Shown: positions 34,434-47,321 of the stretch, piece after piece | Layout: each line of letters starts with the position of its first letter | How positions within the stretch are numbered: the first letter of the stretch is position 1 | NCBI RefSeq assembly: GCF_001552175.1 | Contig: NZ_BCQR01000053.1 | Coordinates: forward strand, 1 to 64,000 | Direction: 5' to 3' | Length of the DNA: 64,000 nucleotides | Origin: Actinomadura kijaniata NBRC 14229 | Lineage (GTDB): Bacteria; Actinomycetota; Actinomycetes; Streptosporangiales; Streptosporangiaceae | The notes under the pieces: generated by a model | The model's input: only the letters and a program-made list of their open reading frames with translations | The model's database searches: none | Told to the model about the DNA's origin: nothing | Translations under genes and position numbers: made by a program

Positions 34434-36515
34434 GGCGGCGGGTTCGGGGGCCCGTTCCATGCGGCGGCGGAGCCAGTCGGTCGCGGTCGCGGCGTCCATG
34501 GGGCGGCCGAAGTGCCAGCCCTGGGCGGCGTCGCAGCCGATCTCGCGGAGCGCGCGGGCGGTGGCCGGGTCCTCCACGCACTCGGCGACCGAACGCATCC
34601 CGAGGGTGCGGACCAGGTCCACGATGGAGCGGACCAGGACCGCGTCGTCGGGTGAGGCGGCCAGCCGGCGCACGAACGAGGCATCGATCTTGATCTCCTC
34701 GACCGGGAGCCGGCGCAGCCGCACCAGCGAGGTGTAGCCGGTGCCGAAGTCGTCGAGGCTGAGCGGGATGCCGAGCTCGGCCAGCGCGCCGACGGTGTCG
34801 GAGGCGTAGGCGGGCTCGTTCATCAGGATCCGCTCGGTGATCTCCAGTTGCAGGGCGGCGGCGGGCAGTCCGTGGACGTTCAGGCCGTTCTCGATGGTCT
34901 CCACCAGCCCGGCGTCCAGCAGGTCGCGGCCGGAGGCGTTGACGGCGACCTGGACGGTGAGGTCCTCGCGCCACCAGGCGGCGGTCTGGGCGAGGGCCGA
35001 GTCCACCACCAGATGGGTGATGGAGCGCATCAGGTAGCTCTGCCCGGCGATCGACAGGAACTCGGCGGGCTCCAGCAGGCCCCGCTCGGGGTGCCGCCAG
35101 CGCAGCAGGGCCTCCATGCCGACCAGCTGGCCGTCGTGCAGGGCGATCTTGGGCTGGTAGAACAGCTCCAGCTCGCCGCGGTCCACGGCGCGGCGCAGGT
35201 CGCCGAGCATGGACAGCCGGGCCGGCGAGTTGCGGTCCTTGTCGGGCGAGTACACCTCGACGCCGTTGCGGCTCTCCTTGGCGTGGTACATCGCGACGTC
35301 GGCGCGTTGCAGCAGCAGGTCGAAGTCGTGCGCGTGGTCGGGGCACAGGGCGATCCCGACGCTGGCCTCCAGGTCGAACGACATCCCGTCCAGCCGGACC
35401 GGCTCGGAGAGCGCGGCGCGCAGCCGGGCGGCGACCTCGCGGGCGGCGGCCTCGTCGCGGACGGTGGGCAGCAGCACCGCGAACTCGTCCCCGCCGAGCC
35501 GCGCCACCAGGTCGCCGGGCCGCACGCTGTGGGTGAGGCGGTGCGCGACCATCTGGAGCAGACGGTCGCCGGTGGCGTGCCCGAGGGTGTCGTTGACCTC
35601 CTTGAACCGGTCCAGGTCCAGCAGGAACAGCCCGGTGCGGCGGTCCTCGGCGGCGCGCCGCTTGAACCCGCGCGGGCCGTCGGCGCGGACCTCGGCCAGG
35701 GCCTCCTCGGTGCGGACGGTCAGCAGCTTGCGGTTGGGCAGGCCGGTCAGCCCGTCGTGCAGCGCCTGGTGCTCGCGGCGGACCGACACCGACGCGTTGA
35801 GGTAGACCGCGATGAACGGCAGCACCACCAGCAGCAGGAACGCCCCCGAGCGGTCCATCGCCACCACGATCATCGGGGCCAGCCCGAGCAGCGCCAGGTG
35901 GACGAGCACCTGGTAGCCCAGGTCCCAGCGCAGCGCCCGGGCCAGGGAGATCCGCTCGTGCAGCGCGACGGCGGCGGCGACGAGGGTGTCGTTGCAGATG
36001 AAGTAGACGGCCCCGGCGAGCGCGATCACCGGGAGGTCCCGGCCGTCGGGCACCCACGGGTCCAGGGGGTTCGGCCGCACCCCGAACTGGTGCAGCACCA
36101 GCGCGGCCCCGCCCAGGCTGAGCGAGTACTGGGCCACGTTGAAGGCGATGCGGTGCGGGGCCCTTCCCCACAGGATCCCGCAGACGACCAGCCCGGCCGC
36201 GCGCAGCAGGGCGGCGGCCGGCAGTCCCACGTAGAGCAGCGCGGCGAACGAGAACGTCGTGGCCGTGCTGGCCCCGCTGTTCTCCGTCGAGCCCGGCGTG
36301 ATGATCGGCCGCAGCTCGCCCGCGACGATCAGCACCGCCAGGATCCACAGCACCGGACTGGCGACCAGGGCGTCCGCGGCGCCGCCGGTCAGCCCGGTCA
36401 CCGCCGCGGCGAGGGCCACCGCGCCGAGCACGGTGACCACCACGAAGTACGTCCACAGCGGGGAGCCCCGGCGCGGCATCGTGTTCCGCGTGTTGTTCGG
36501 GTCCTTCATCACCAT
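34431..36515 (-). CDS. Membrane GGDEF-EAL cyclic-di-GMP protein
   Basis: A 694-residue protein with a membrane region of about seven helices (residues 15-260), a GGDEF domain (motif RLGGDEF near 339) and an EAL domain (motif EALLRW near 467). The I-site RPGD before GGDEF is intact, unlike in the 20.7-kb homologue. Phosphodiesterase residues N, E (LEITE), LDDFG and K are present, while the usual AEGVE is AECVE. It has no PAS domain. The start is the ATG at 36515 or 36509. It is probably a membrane-signal-responsive, product-inhibitable enzyme. The 177-bp AT-richer gap upstream holds its promoter, which I could not place. Confidence 0.85.
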   Translation of the reverse strand: MVMKDPNNTRNTMPRRGSPLWTYFVVVTVLGAVALAAAVTGLTGGAADALVASPVLWILAVLIVAGELRPIITPGSTENSGASTATTFSFAALLYVGLPAAALLRAAGLVVCGILWGRAPHRIAFNVAQYSLSLGGAALVLHQFGVRPNPLDPWVPDGRDLPVIALAGAVYFICNDTLVAAAVALHERISLARALRWDLGYQVLVHLALLGLAPMIVVAMDRSGAFLLLVVLPFIAVYLNASVSVRREHQALHDGLTGLPNRKLLTVRTEEALAEVRADGPRGFKRRAAEDRRTGLFLLDLDRFKEVNDTLGHATGDRLLQMVAHRLTHSVRPGDLVARLGGDEFAVLLPTVRDEAAAREVAARLRAALSEPVRLDGMSFDLEASVGIALCPDHAHDFDLLLQRADVAMYHAKESRNGVEVYSPDKDRNSPARLSMLGDLRRAVDRGELELFYQPKIALHDGQLVGMEALLRWRHPERGLLEPAEFLSIAGQSYLMRSITHLVVDSALAQTAAWWREDLTVQVAVNASGRDLLDAGLVETIENGLNVHGLPAAALQLEITERILMNEPAYASDTVGALAELGIPLSLDDFGTGYTSLVRLRRLPVEEIKIDASFVRRLAASPDDAVLVRSIVDLVRTLGMRSVAECVEDPATARALREIGCDAAQGWHFGRPMDAATATDWLRRRMERAPEPAA

Positions 36516-36692
36516 CTCAAGAGGTTCGGGGGGACCTGTGATGACAGGGAGAGTACGACCTTTGCTCAACTTCGCGAAACCGATTGCCTACAATCCGTTA
36601 TGCCCAATCCGTGTCGCGATCCTACCAAAGGGTAGCCATACCGTACCGTTAGGTAACTACTCGCTGGTCATCTGGGCAACGAACACGGGCCG

Positions 36693-39936
<3,244 letters not shown>

Positions 39937-39970
39937 GCCCGGAACCCTATCGGCGACCGGCCCATGACCG

Positions 39971-39990
39971 GCTCAGACGAGCTCAGACGA
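39971..39990. repeat. 10-bp tandem duplication at a stop codon
   Basis: GCTCAGACGA occurs twice in direct succession at the 3' end of the LLM oxidoreductase gene. Each copy contains an in-frame TGA on the minus strand, so the duplication is neutral or marks replication slippage. Confidence 0.6.
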
Positions 39991-40801
39991 GCTCCGCCAT
40001 CCGGTCCAGGCGGGCCAGGGTCTCCGCCTCCGGCTCGGTCGGCAGGTTGAACAGCACCCGGTCCACCCCGGCCGCCTCCAGCTCGGCGACGATCTCGGCC
40101 TTGGGCACCACGCCGAACACCGACACCGGCACGTACCGTCCGGCGCGGTCGCGCAGCTCCTTGATCTGGGCGGGCAGGTCCTCGGTGCCGCGGCCCAGGA
40201 TCGGCATCCAGCCGTCGCCGAACTCGACGACCCGGTCGAACGTCGTCGGCCCCGACCCGCCGACCAGCACCGGCGGGTGCGGGTCCTGCGCCGGCTTGGG
40301 GTAGGAGAACACCGGGTCGAAGTCCACGAACTCGCCGTGGAACTCGGCCTCCTCCTTCGTCCACAGCTCCTTGACCGCGAGGACGCGCTCGCGCAGCAGC
40401 CGCATCCGGGTCCGGGGGTCGGTGCCGTGGTTGCGCATCTCCTCGCGGTTCCAGCCCGCGCCGACGCCGAGGATCGCGCGCCCGCCGGAGACCAGGTCCA
40501 GCGAGGCGACCTCCTTGGCCAGGATGATCGGGTCGCGCTGGATGACCAGCGCGATGCCGGTGCCGACCTTCAGCCGCCCGGTCGCGGCCGCCGCCGCGGC
40601 GAGCGCCACGAACGGGTCGAGCGTCCGGTAGTAGTGGCGCGGCAGCTCCGCGCCGCCCGGCCACGGGGTCTCCCGGCTGGCGGGAATGTGGGTGTGCTCG
40701 GCCAGGAACAGCGACTCGAAGCCGCGCTCCTCCAGCGCGCGGCCGAGCGCCGCCGGGCCGATGCCCTCGTCGGTCACGAACGTCGAGACGCCGAAATCCA
40801 C
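39983..40801 (-). CDS. LLM-class F420-dependent oxidoreductase
   Basis: A 272-residue luciferase-like TIM barrel. MDFGVSTFVTDEGIGPAALGRALEERGFESLFLAEHTHIP, KVGTGIALVIQRDPIILAKEVASLDLVSGGRAILGVGAGWN and PVLVGGSGPTTFDRVVEFGDGWMP match the F420-dependent group rather than the FMN group. Hydride transfer from F420H2 to an unknown substrate is expected. It starts at the ATG at 40801. It lies between mnmA and the MetE-like gene on the same strand. Confidence 0.85.
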   Translation of the reverse strand: MDFGVSTFVTDEGIGPAALGRALEERGFESLFLAEHTHIPASRETPWPGGAELPRHYYRTLDPFVALAAAAAATGRLKVGTGIALVIQRDPIILAKEVASLDLVSGGRAILGVGAGWNREEMRNHGTDPRTRMRLLRERVLAVKELWTKEEAEFHGEFVDFDPVFSYPKPAQDPHPPVLVGGSGPTTFDRVVEFGDGWMPILGRGTEDLPAQIKELRDRAGRYVPVSVFGVVPKAEIVAELEAAGVDRVLFNLPTEPEAETLARLDRMAELV

Positions 40802-40859
40802 GGGTGTTCCTCCAGGTCTCAGGGGGACTGGGAAGATACCGGCACGCGGTGGCGGGCGC

Positions 40860-41945
40860 TCACTCCGCCCCGGCCGTCACGCGGACGGCCTCGGAGATCG
40901 TCGCCGAGCCGAGCACCCGGTCGCCCTCGTACAGCACGGCGGCCTGACCGGCGGCCACGCCCTTGGCCGGGGACGCCAGCCGGATCCGCAGGCCCGCGGC
41001 GGCGGGCTCGGCGACGCAGTCGTACACCTCGCCGTGCGCGCGCAGCTGCACCTGGCAGCCGATCGGCCCGGCCGGGGGCTCGCCCAGCCACACCGGCCGC
41101 TCGGCGGCGATCTCGTCGACGTCCAGCGCCTCGCGCGGCCCGACGGTGACGGTGTTGTCCACCGGGGAGATGTCCAGCACGTAGCGCGGCTTGCCGTCCG
41201 GCGCGGGCCGTCCCAGCCGCAGGCCCTTGCGCTGCCCGATCGTGAAGCCGTAGGCGCCCTCGTGCTCGCCGACCCGGTTGCCGTCCAGGTCGACGATCGG
41301 GCCGGGGGCCCGGCCGAGGCGCTCGGCCAGGAACGCCTGGGTGTCGCCGTCGGCGATGAAGCAGATGTCGTGGCTGTCGGGCTTGGCCGCGACCTGGATG
41401 CCGCGCCGCTCGGCCTCGGCGCGGATGTCGGCCTTGGTGGTGTCGCCCAGCGGGAAGATCGCGTGCGCGAGCTGCTCGGGCGTGCAGACCGCCAGCACGT
41501 AGGACTGGTCCTTGCCGTGGTCCACGCCGCGCCGCAGCGTCGCGCCGTCCCAGCGGGCGTAGTGGCCGGTGCAGACCGCGTCGAACCCCAGTGCCCGCGC
41601 CCGGTCCAGCAGCGCCTCGAACTTGATCTTCTCGTTGCAGCGCAGGCACGGGTTGGGGGTGCGCCCGGCGGCGTACTCGCTGACGAAGTCCTCCACCACG
41701 TCCTGGTGGAAGCGTTCGGCCAGGTCCCACACGTAGAACGGGATGCCGATCACGTCGGCGGCGCGGCGCGCGTCCCGGGAGTCCTCCAGGGTGCAGCAGC
41801 CGCGCGCGCCGGTCCGGTAGGACTGGGGGTTGCTGGACAGGGCCATGTGGACGCCGGTGACGTCGTACCCCATCTCGGCGGCGCGGGCGGCCGCCACCGC
41901 CGAGTCGACGCCGCCCGACATGGCGGCCAGTACGCGCAGAGTCAT
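40860..41945 (-). CDS. mnmA: tRNA-specific 2-thiouridylase
   Basis: A 361-residue enzyme that thiolates U34 of Lys, Glu and Gln tRNAs. The PP-loop is [14 protein letters not shown] (residues 7-20), the catalytic cysteines lie in NPCLRC (Cys100) and DICFIADGD (Cys195), and [11 protein letters not shown] is the family signature. Sulfur would come from the cysteine desulfurase encoded 3.3 kb upstream. The ATG at 41945 has GGAGG just upstream. It diverges from the next gene across 40 bp. Confidence 0.94.
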   Translation of the reverse strand: MTLRVLAAMSGGVDSAVAAARAAEMGYDVTGVHMALSSNPQSYRTGARGCCTLEDSRDARRAADVIGIPFYVWDLAERFHQDVVEDFVSEYAAGRTPNPCLRCNEKIKFEALLDRARALGFDAVCTGHYARWDGATLRRGVDHGKDQSYVLAVCTPEQLAHAIFPLGDTTKADIRAEAERRGIQVAAKPDSHDICFIADGDTQAFLAERLGRAPGPIVDLDGNRVGEHEGAYGFTIGQRKGLRLGRPAPDGKPRYVLDISPVDNTVTVGPREALDVDEIAAERPVWLGEPPAGPIGCQVQLRAHGEVYDCVAEPAAAGLRIRLASPAKGVAAGQAAVLYEGDRVLGSATISEAVRVTAGAE

Positions 41946-41985
41946 AGTCCTCCCAGCGTATCTTCCGCGTACGATGTTCCCCGCT

Positions 41986-43050
41986 ATGGGAATCTTCCGC
42001 CGCCCGCGCGAGGCGTCCTCCTCCGCCGCGCTTCCTGCCATCACCGAGTTCTGGGAGTGGTGGGTCCAGGCCCGCCCGCGGATCGAGGCCGCGTTGAGCG
42101 CCGCGCCCGGTCCCGACGACCACCCCGCCGAGGAACTGCCCGCCGACCTGGTCGACGAGCTCACCTCCCGGGTCCAGAAGATCGATCCGGAGTTGCAGTG
42201 GGAGATCGGCGGCGCCGACGACCGCGCGCCGACGCTGACGCTCACCGGCGGCGGCGACCCCGGGCTGCGCGGCCTGGCCGAACGCTGGCTGCGCGCCGCC
42301 CCGCGCGACACCGCCGGGTGGCGGTTCTTCGCGGCGCGGCAGGCCGACCACGAGATGCTCGCCCAGAACCTGGTGCTCGGCGACCACGAGTTCGACCTGG
42401 AGTACGTGAAGCTGGGGCTGCGCGCCGACGCCGCCCAGGCCCGCGTGCACGTCACCGCCTACCACCCCGACTTCCTGTTCGTGCCCGAGGAGCAGCAGCT
42501 CCAGGTCGCGCTGCACGTCCTGTACTGGGCGCTCGGCGAGGACGACGTGGCGCGCTGGGTCGGCGAGGTGACCATCGCGATGGAGGCGCCGGTGGACGCG
42601 CTGCCGCCGTCGATGCTGCCGGTGGTGGTGGAGCAGATCGCCGAGCCGTTCGAGGAGGCCGCCTGGCTGACCGGCGAGGGCCGCACGCCGCGCGGGCACC
42701 CCTCCCGGCTGGAGGTGCGGTTCCCGCTGCACCGCCAGGACTTCCCGCTGCACGACCTGCACGTGTCGGTGAGCCTGCCGTACGCCAACTCCAACCCCGA
42801 CCGGCTGCCGGTCGAGCCGTCCGCGGGGGCGCTGCGCAGGTTCGAGAAGAAGATCGCGGCGCTGGACGGGGTCGTGCTGGCGGCCAAGGAGACCGGCGAC
42901 GGGCTGCGCGTCTACCACCTGTACGCCGACCCGGACTCGGGCGTGGTGGCCCGGCTGGACCAGCTGGCGGCGTCCTGGTCGGAGGGCAAGGGCAAGGTCG
43001 TCTCGGTGGCCGACCCCAGCTGGCGGGTCCTGGCGCCCTACCTGCCATGA
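41986..43050 (+). CDS. DUF695-like soluble protein
   Basis: A protein of about 354 residues. The N-terminal half ([19 protein letters not shown] ... [24 protein letters not shown] ... GWRFFAARQ ... [20 protein letters not shown]) has the pattern of the DUF695 family, and a second alpha/beta domain follows ([23 protein letters not shown]). No signal peptide or catalytic motif was recognised. The ATG at 41986 lacks a ribosome-binding site but has TACGAT 10 nt upstream, suggesting a very short leader or leaderless mRNA; the ATG at 41974 is an alternative. The function is unknown. Confidence 0.55.
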   Translation: MGIFRRPREASSSAALPAITEFWEWWVQARPRIEAALSAAPGPDDHPAEELPADLVDELTSRVQKIDPELQWEIGGADDRAPTLTLTGGGDPGLRGLAERWLRAAPRDTAGWRFFAARQADHEMLAQNLVLGDHEFDLEYVKLGLRADAAQARVHVTAYHPDFLFVPEEQQLQVALHVLYWALGEDDVARWVGEVTIAMEAPVDALPPSMLPVVVEQIAEPFEEAAWLTGEGRTPRGHPSRLEVRFPLHRQDFPLHDLHVSVSLPYANSNPDRLPVEPSAGALRRFEKKIAALDGVVLAAKETGDGLRVYHLYADPDSGVVARLDQLAASWSEGKGKVVSVADPSWRVLAPYLP

Positions 43051-43159
43051 GCCCCGTCACCACCCGGCCAGGGTGACCTGGACGACCCGGCATTCACCGT
43101 GGGTATTCGCTTGGCTACTCTTGGTGATGTCGTGTCGACGCAGGTCACGGAGGTGCGGG

Positions 43160-44341
43160 ATGGGGCCGGACGGCTCGCTGTGCATCGGGGCGGTGGTGCC
43201 GCGGACCGGCCGCCTGTCCACGCTGGGTGATCCGCTGGCGTTCGTCGTCGACCGGCTGGCGCCGCACCTGACGTCGGTCGGCGGCGCGGGGCGCCGTCGC
43301 GCGCTGCGGTTCGCGGTGCGCGACAGCCGCTCGGACCCCGACGGGGCGCGCCGGGCCGTCCGGGACCTGGTGGAGCGCGACCGCGCCGACGTCGTGATCA
43401 CCATGGCGGGCACCCGGGTGCTGCCCGCGGTCGCCGACGCCTGCGAGCGGCGGGGCGTGCCGTGCGTGTCGACGACCTTCCCCTGGCAGGCGTACGTGTA
43501 CTCGCGCGCCGACGACATCGGTCACCGGTTCGACTGGACGTACCACTTCGCCTGGGGGCTGGACGACATCGCCACCGTGTTCGCCGACATCTGGGAACGC
43601 CTCGACGGCGCTCCCACGGTCGGCTGCCTGTGGAACGACGACCTCCAGGGGCGGCTGCTGCGCCACGACCGCCACGGGTTCGTCCCGGCCGCGGCCCGCC
43701 GCGGGCACCGGCTAGTCGATCCCGGCGGCTACCGGGAGCCGGCCGCCGACTTCGGTCCCGCCATCGAGCACCTGCGCCGTACCGGCGTCGACGTCGTCAC
43801 CAGCGCCGCCACCGCCACCGACCTGGGGCTGTTCCACCGCCAGGCGCGCCGGGCGAAGGCCGCGCCGCGGCTGATCACCTGTTCGCGCTGGCTGGCCTAT
43901 CCCCATGCCGGGAAGGCGCGGGGCGACCTGGCCGACGCCCGCGTGGCCACGCTGGTGTACTGGACGCCCGGCCATCCCCACCGCTCCTCGCTGGACGGGA
44001 CCACCGCCGCCGAGCTGGCCGTCGCCTACCGGGACGCCACCGGCGGCCCCTGGCTGCAACCCCTGGGGCTGGCGCACGCCCTGGTCGAGGTCGCCCACCA
44101 CGCCCTGGCCCACGCCGACGACCCGGCCCAGCCCGCGTCCGTCGCCAGGACGATCGCCCGGGCCCGCGTCGACACCATCGCCGGGACCCTGGACTGGACG
44201 CGCGGGCCCGCCCCCAACATCGCGCTGGTCCCGCTGATCGGCGGCCAGTGGCGCCCCACGCGCGACGGACACGACCTGGCCGTGGTCACCAACACCGCCG
44301 TACCGCAGGTCCCCGTCACCGCCGACGTCACGCCGACGTGA
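43160..44341 (+). CDS. LivJ-type substrate-binding-fold protein without a signal peptide
   Basis: About 393 residues with the type 1 periplasmic-binding fold of ABC amino acid receptors: LCIGAVVPRTGRLSTLGDPLAFVVDRLAPHL, RDLVERDRADVVITMAGTRVLPAVADACERRGVPCVSTTFPW, and a C-terminal lobe (GLAHALVEVAHHALAHADDP). There is no signal peptide, lipobox or nearby permease. The ATG at 43160 has GGAGG 7 nt upstream; the in-frame extension above lacks a ribosome-binding site. It may be a cytosolic ligand sensor rather than a transport component. Confidence 0.6.
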   Translation: MGPDGSLCIGAVVPRTGRLSTLGDPLAFVVDRLAPHLTSVGGAGRRRALRFAVRDSRSDPDGARRAVRDLVERDRADVVITMAGTRVLPAVADACERRGVPCVSTTFPWQAYVYSRADDIGHRFDWTYHFAWGLDDIATVFADIWERLDGAPTVGCLWNDDLQGRLLRHDRHGFVPAAARRGHRLVDPGGYREPAADFGPAIEHLRRTGVDVVTSAATATDLGLFHRQARRAKAAPRLITCSRWLAYPHAGKARGDLADARVATLVYWTPGHPHRSSLDGTTAAELAVAYRDATGGPWLQPLGLAHALVEVAHHALAHADDPAQPASVARTIARARVDTIAGTLDWTRGPAPNIALVPLIGGQWRPTRDGHDLAVVTNTAVPQVPVTADVTPT

Positions 44342-44347
44342 ACGCCC

Positions 44348-45190
44348 CTAGCGGACCGCCTCCACCTTCCGGTAGCGGGCCTCGGCGAACGCGTACACGC
44401 CGTACGTCAGCAGCCCCACGGCCACGGCGACCAGCAGCCACGGCCCGGCCGGGGTGGAGGCGAACTCGCGCAGTGTCCCGTCGAGCCCCTTGGCCTTGTC
44501 GGAGTCGGCCGACAGCGCCGCGTAGACCAGGAACGCGCCGATGCCGCAGGCGACCAGGCCGCGCGCCACTCCCCCGACGACGCCCAGGGCCTGCACGACG
44601 CGGCGGGTGTGGGCGCTCATCTGCCCGGTGCGCAGGATCTTCATGAACTTCCGGCGCACCGCCGAGGAGATGGCGTACACGCCCCAGGCGACGAACGCCA
44701 GCCCGATCGCCATCACCAGCCACCGCCCGCCGGGCTCGGCCATCGCCCGGCCGGTGAACGACCGGGACTGGTCGTCGCTGGAGCTGCTGCCCCGCCCCAT
44801 CACGAACGACACGATCCCCGCGCACGCGACGACGTAGAGCACCGCGCGGCCGAGCGAGGACAGCCGCTTGCGCGGCTTGTGCCCCTCCGGGATGGGCTGC
44901 CCGAAGGCCGCCTCGGCCAGGCAGTACAGCGCCAGCCCCGCGAACCCGACCGCCAGCAGCCACAGCAGGAACTTCCCGGCGGGCTGCTCGGCGACGGTCT
45001 GCAGGGCGCCGCTCTTGTCGGCCTCCCGGCCGCCGTCGCCCAGCCCGATCTGCACCGCGATCCACCCGACCAGCAGGTACATCACCCCGTGGGCGACCAG
45101 CCCGGCGCGCGACATCCGGTGGAACCAGCGGCTTCCGGTGACCTCGCGCCCGGCCCGGCGCGCGCCGCCCCCGACGACGTTCGACGCCAT
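44348..45190 (-). CDS. DUF1206 membrane protein
   Basis: A 280-residue protein with six membrane helices arranged as three repeats of a two-helix unit, each with a GLVAHGVMYLLVG / GRAVLYVVACAGI / GVARGLVACGIGAFLVY type start and an AxGLxxYG(V/L)Y end. This is the DUF1206 triple repeat. The function is unknown. The ATG at 45190 sits 5 nt from AGGAGG, so it is preferred to the ATG at 45193. Confidence 0.8.
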   Translation of the reverse strand: MASNVVGGGARRAGREVTGSRWFHRMSRAGLVAHGVMYLLVGWIAVQIGLGDGGREADKSGALQTVAEQPAGKFLLWLLAVGFAGLALYCLAEAAFGQPIPEGHKPRKRLSSLGRAVLYVVACAGIVSFVMGRGSSSSDDQSRSFTGRAMAEPGGRWLVMAIGLAFVAWGVYAISSAVRRKFMKILRTGQMSAHTRRVVQALGVVGGVARGLVACGIGAFLVYAALSADSDKAKGLDGTLREFASTPAGPWLLVAVAVGLLTYGVYAFAEARYRKVEAVR

Positions 45191-45253
45191 CATGACCTCC
45201 TCTGAGACGGACGGCATGTGCCCGAGGAGAAAGGCGGCAAACGTCGGGAAAGG

Positions 45254-46429
45254 TCAGGAAAGTCCGGCGCGGCGGGCGCGTTCGACGGCCGGGCCGATCG
45301 CCTCGGCCAGCGCCGCGACGTCCCGTTCGGTGGAGGTGTGGCCCAGCGTGAACCGCAGCGAGCCGCGCGCCCGCGCCGGGTCGGCGCCCATCGCCAGCAG
45401 CACGTGGCTGGGCTGCGACACCCCCGCCGAGCAGGCCGAGCCCGTCGAGCAGGCGATGTCCCTGGCGTCCAGCAGCATCAGCAGCGCGTCGCCCTCGCAG
45501 CCGGGGAAGGAGAAGTGGGCGTTGCCGGGCAGGCGGTCGTCGGGGTCGCCGTTGAGGATCGCGTCGGGGACGGCCTTGCGGACCTGCTCGATGAGCCGGT
45601 CGCGGAGCCGGGTGAGGCGGCGGGCCTCCTCCACCCGGCGCTCGGCCGCCAGCCGCACCGCCGTCGCCAGGCCCGCGATGGCGGGGGTGTCCAGGGTGCC
45701 CGAGCGCACGTCGCGCTCCTGCCCGCCGCCGTGCAGGATCGGGACCGGGTCGCCGCCGACCTCCCGGTCGGGCTTGGCCAGCAGCAGCGCGCCCACGCCG
45801 ACCGGACCGCCGATCTTGTGGCCGCTGAGCGCGAGGGACTTGGCGGCGGTGGCGGCGAAGTCGACCGGCAGGTGCCCGGCGGCCTGGACGGCGTCGGTGT
45901 GGAACGGCACGCCGCACTCGCGGGCGACGGCGGCCAGCTCGGCGACGGGCTGGACGGTGCCGACCTCGTTGTTGGCCCACATGACTGTGGCCAGCGCCAC
46001 GTCGGAGCCGTCGCCGAGCGCCTCCCGGAGGGCGTCGGGGCGAACGCGGCCGAGCCCGTCGACCGGCAGCCACTCCACGCGGGCGCCCTCGTGGTCGGCG
46101 AGCCAGTGCACCGCGTCCAGCACGGCGTGGTGCTCCACGGCCGAGGCCAGCACGCGCACCCGGGCCGGGTCGGCGGCGCGGCGGGCCCAGTACAGGCCCT
46201 TGACGGCCAGGTTGTCGGCCTCGGTGCCGCCGGAGGTGAACACCACCTCGCTGGGCCGCGCGCCGAACGTCTCGGCGATCACCTCGCGGGACTCCTCCAC
46301 CACCCGGCGGGCGTGGCGGCCGGCGGCGTGCAGGGAGGAGGGGTTGCCGAGACGCCCCATCTCCTCCGTCATCGCCGCGATGGCCTCCGGCAGCATCGGG
46401 GTCGTCGCCGCATGGTCGAGGTAGGTCAC
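45254..46429 (-). CDS. Cysteine desulfurase (NifS/IscS-like)
   Basis: A 391-residue PLP enzyme that takes sulfur from cysteine for tRNA thiolation or Fe-S assembly. The N-terminal [19 protein letters not shown], the PLP lysine in [13 protein letters not shown] and the persulfide cysteine in [18 protein letters not shown] identify it. Two adjacent GTG codons (46429, 46432) are possible starts; 46429 has the better spacing to GGGGCG. In many actinomycetes this gene directly precedes mnmA; here three unrelated genes separate them. Confidence 0.9.
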   Translation of the reverse strand: MTYLDHAATTPMLPEAIAAMTEEMGRLGNPSSLHAAGRHARRVVEESREVIAETFGARPSEVVFTSGGTEADNLAVKGLYWARRAADPARVRVLASAVEHHAVLDAVHWLADHEGARVEWLPVDGLGRVRPDALREALGDGSDVALATVMWANNEVGTVQPVAELAAVARECGVPFHTDAVQAAGHLPVDFAATAAKSLALSGHKIGGPVGVGALLLAKPDREVGGDPVPILHGGGQERDVRSGTLDTPAIAGLATAVRLAAERRVEEARRLTRLRDRLIEQVRKAVPDAILNGDPDDRLPGNAHFSFPGCEGDALLMLLDARDIACSTGSACSAGVSQPSHVLLAMGADPARARGSLRFTLGHTSTERDVAALAEAIGPAVERARRAGLS

Positions 46430-46535
46430 CACGCGCCCCACATTATCCGCGCCCGGCCGCGCGCTGTCGGGGGGAGTCGCCACCACCGATAAGCACCCCC
46501 TGACCTGGGGAGACGTAGATCACTCCGGTTGCGAG

Positions 46536-46557
46536 CTGTACCGTCCGGTCGGTACAG
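46536..46557. promoter_or_regulatory. TetR autoregulatory operator candidate
   Basis: A perfect 8-bp inverted repeat, CTGTACCG-N6-CGGTACAG, ends 11 nt before the tetR ATG. The size and position are typical of a TetR dimer site. Confidence 0.65.
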
Positions 46558-46567
46558 TTAAGAAGTC

Positions 46568-47092
46568 ATGAAGAAGGACGCCCTGCTCGACGCCGCCGAG
46601 TCCCTGCTCTCCGAGCAGGGCACCCAGGCGCTCACCCTGAACGCGGTCGCCGACCGCGCGGGGGTCAGCAAGGGCGGTCTGCTCTACCACTTCCCCACCA
46701 AGGAAGCGCTGGTCAAGGCGATGGTCTCGCGGGTGATCGACGAGTTCGACGCGTTGATCGCCTCGTTCGACGACGGCACGCCGGGTTCCTACACCCGCGC
46801 CTACGTCGAGGCCACGTTCGAGATCCTGGCCGGGGAGGCCCGCGCGTACCGGCGCTGGTCGGCCATCACGGCCGCGGCCACCGACCCCGAGCTGGCCGAG
46901 CCGCTGAACGGCGCGATGGCCCGCTGGCACAAGCAGCCGTGCGGCGAGGACCCCGTCGGGCAGATGGTCGTCCGGCTGGCGGCCGAGGGCCTGTGGGAAG
47001 TGGTGAGCCACGCCCCGGAGCTGTACGACGGGGAGCAGTTCGCCGCGCTCAGGCGACGGCTGCTGGCCCTGCTGGACAGCCCGCCCGGCTGA
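46568..47092 (+). CDS. TetR-family regulator
   Basis: A 174-residue repressor. The N-terminal DNA-binding domain is canonical (KKDALLDAAESLLSEQGTQALTLNAVADRAGVSKGGLLYHFPTKEALVKAMV), with a C-terminal ligand domain of the TetR_C_37-like short type. It probably represses itself through the CTGTACCG palindrome, and the MFS gene 229 bp downstream on the same strand. Confidence 0.88.
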   Translation: MKKDALLDAAESLLSEQGTQALTLNAVADRAGVSKGGLLYHFPTKEALVKAMVSRVIDEFDALIASFDDGTPGSYTRAYVEATFEILAGEARAYRRWSAITAAATDPELAEPLNGAMARWHKQPCGEDPVGQMVVRLAAEGLWEVVSHAPELYDGEQFAALRRRLLALLDSPPG

Positions 47093-47215
47093 GGCGGACC
47101 CTCACCCGGCTCCGCGCTCCCTTCTGACGACCGACAACGCGCCTCCGCGCCCGTCACGGGCCTGGAGCGTTCCATCACGCCCCGCGCCGGGCCACACGGC
47201 GCCCATCCGATGCCC

Positions 47216-47243
47216 GCGCCGCACGCGCCCCCGCGTGCGGCGC
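47216..47243 (+). terminator. Hairpin between tetR and the MFS gene
   Basis: A perfect 12-bp stem GCGCCGCACGCG / CGCGTGCGGCGC with a CCCC loop, 124 bp past the tetR stop and 79 bp before the MFS start. It could end the tetR transcript or structure the MFS 5' UTR. Confidence 0.5.
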
Positions 47244-47321
47244 CGTTCCGGGACGCCCCCGTGCCCGGACCCGACCCGTAAGCCGGGGCCACGGCCCCGC
47301 CGAGAGAGAAAGAGGTGAACG

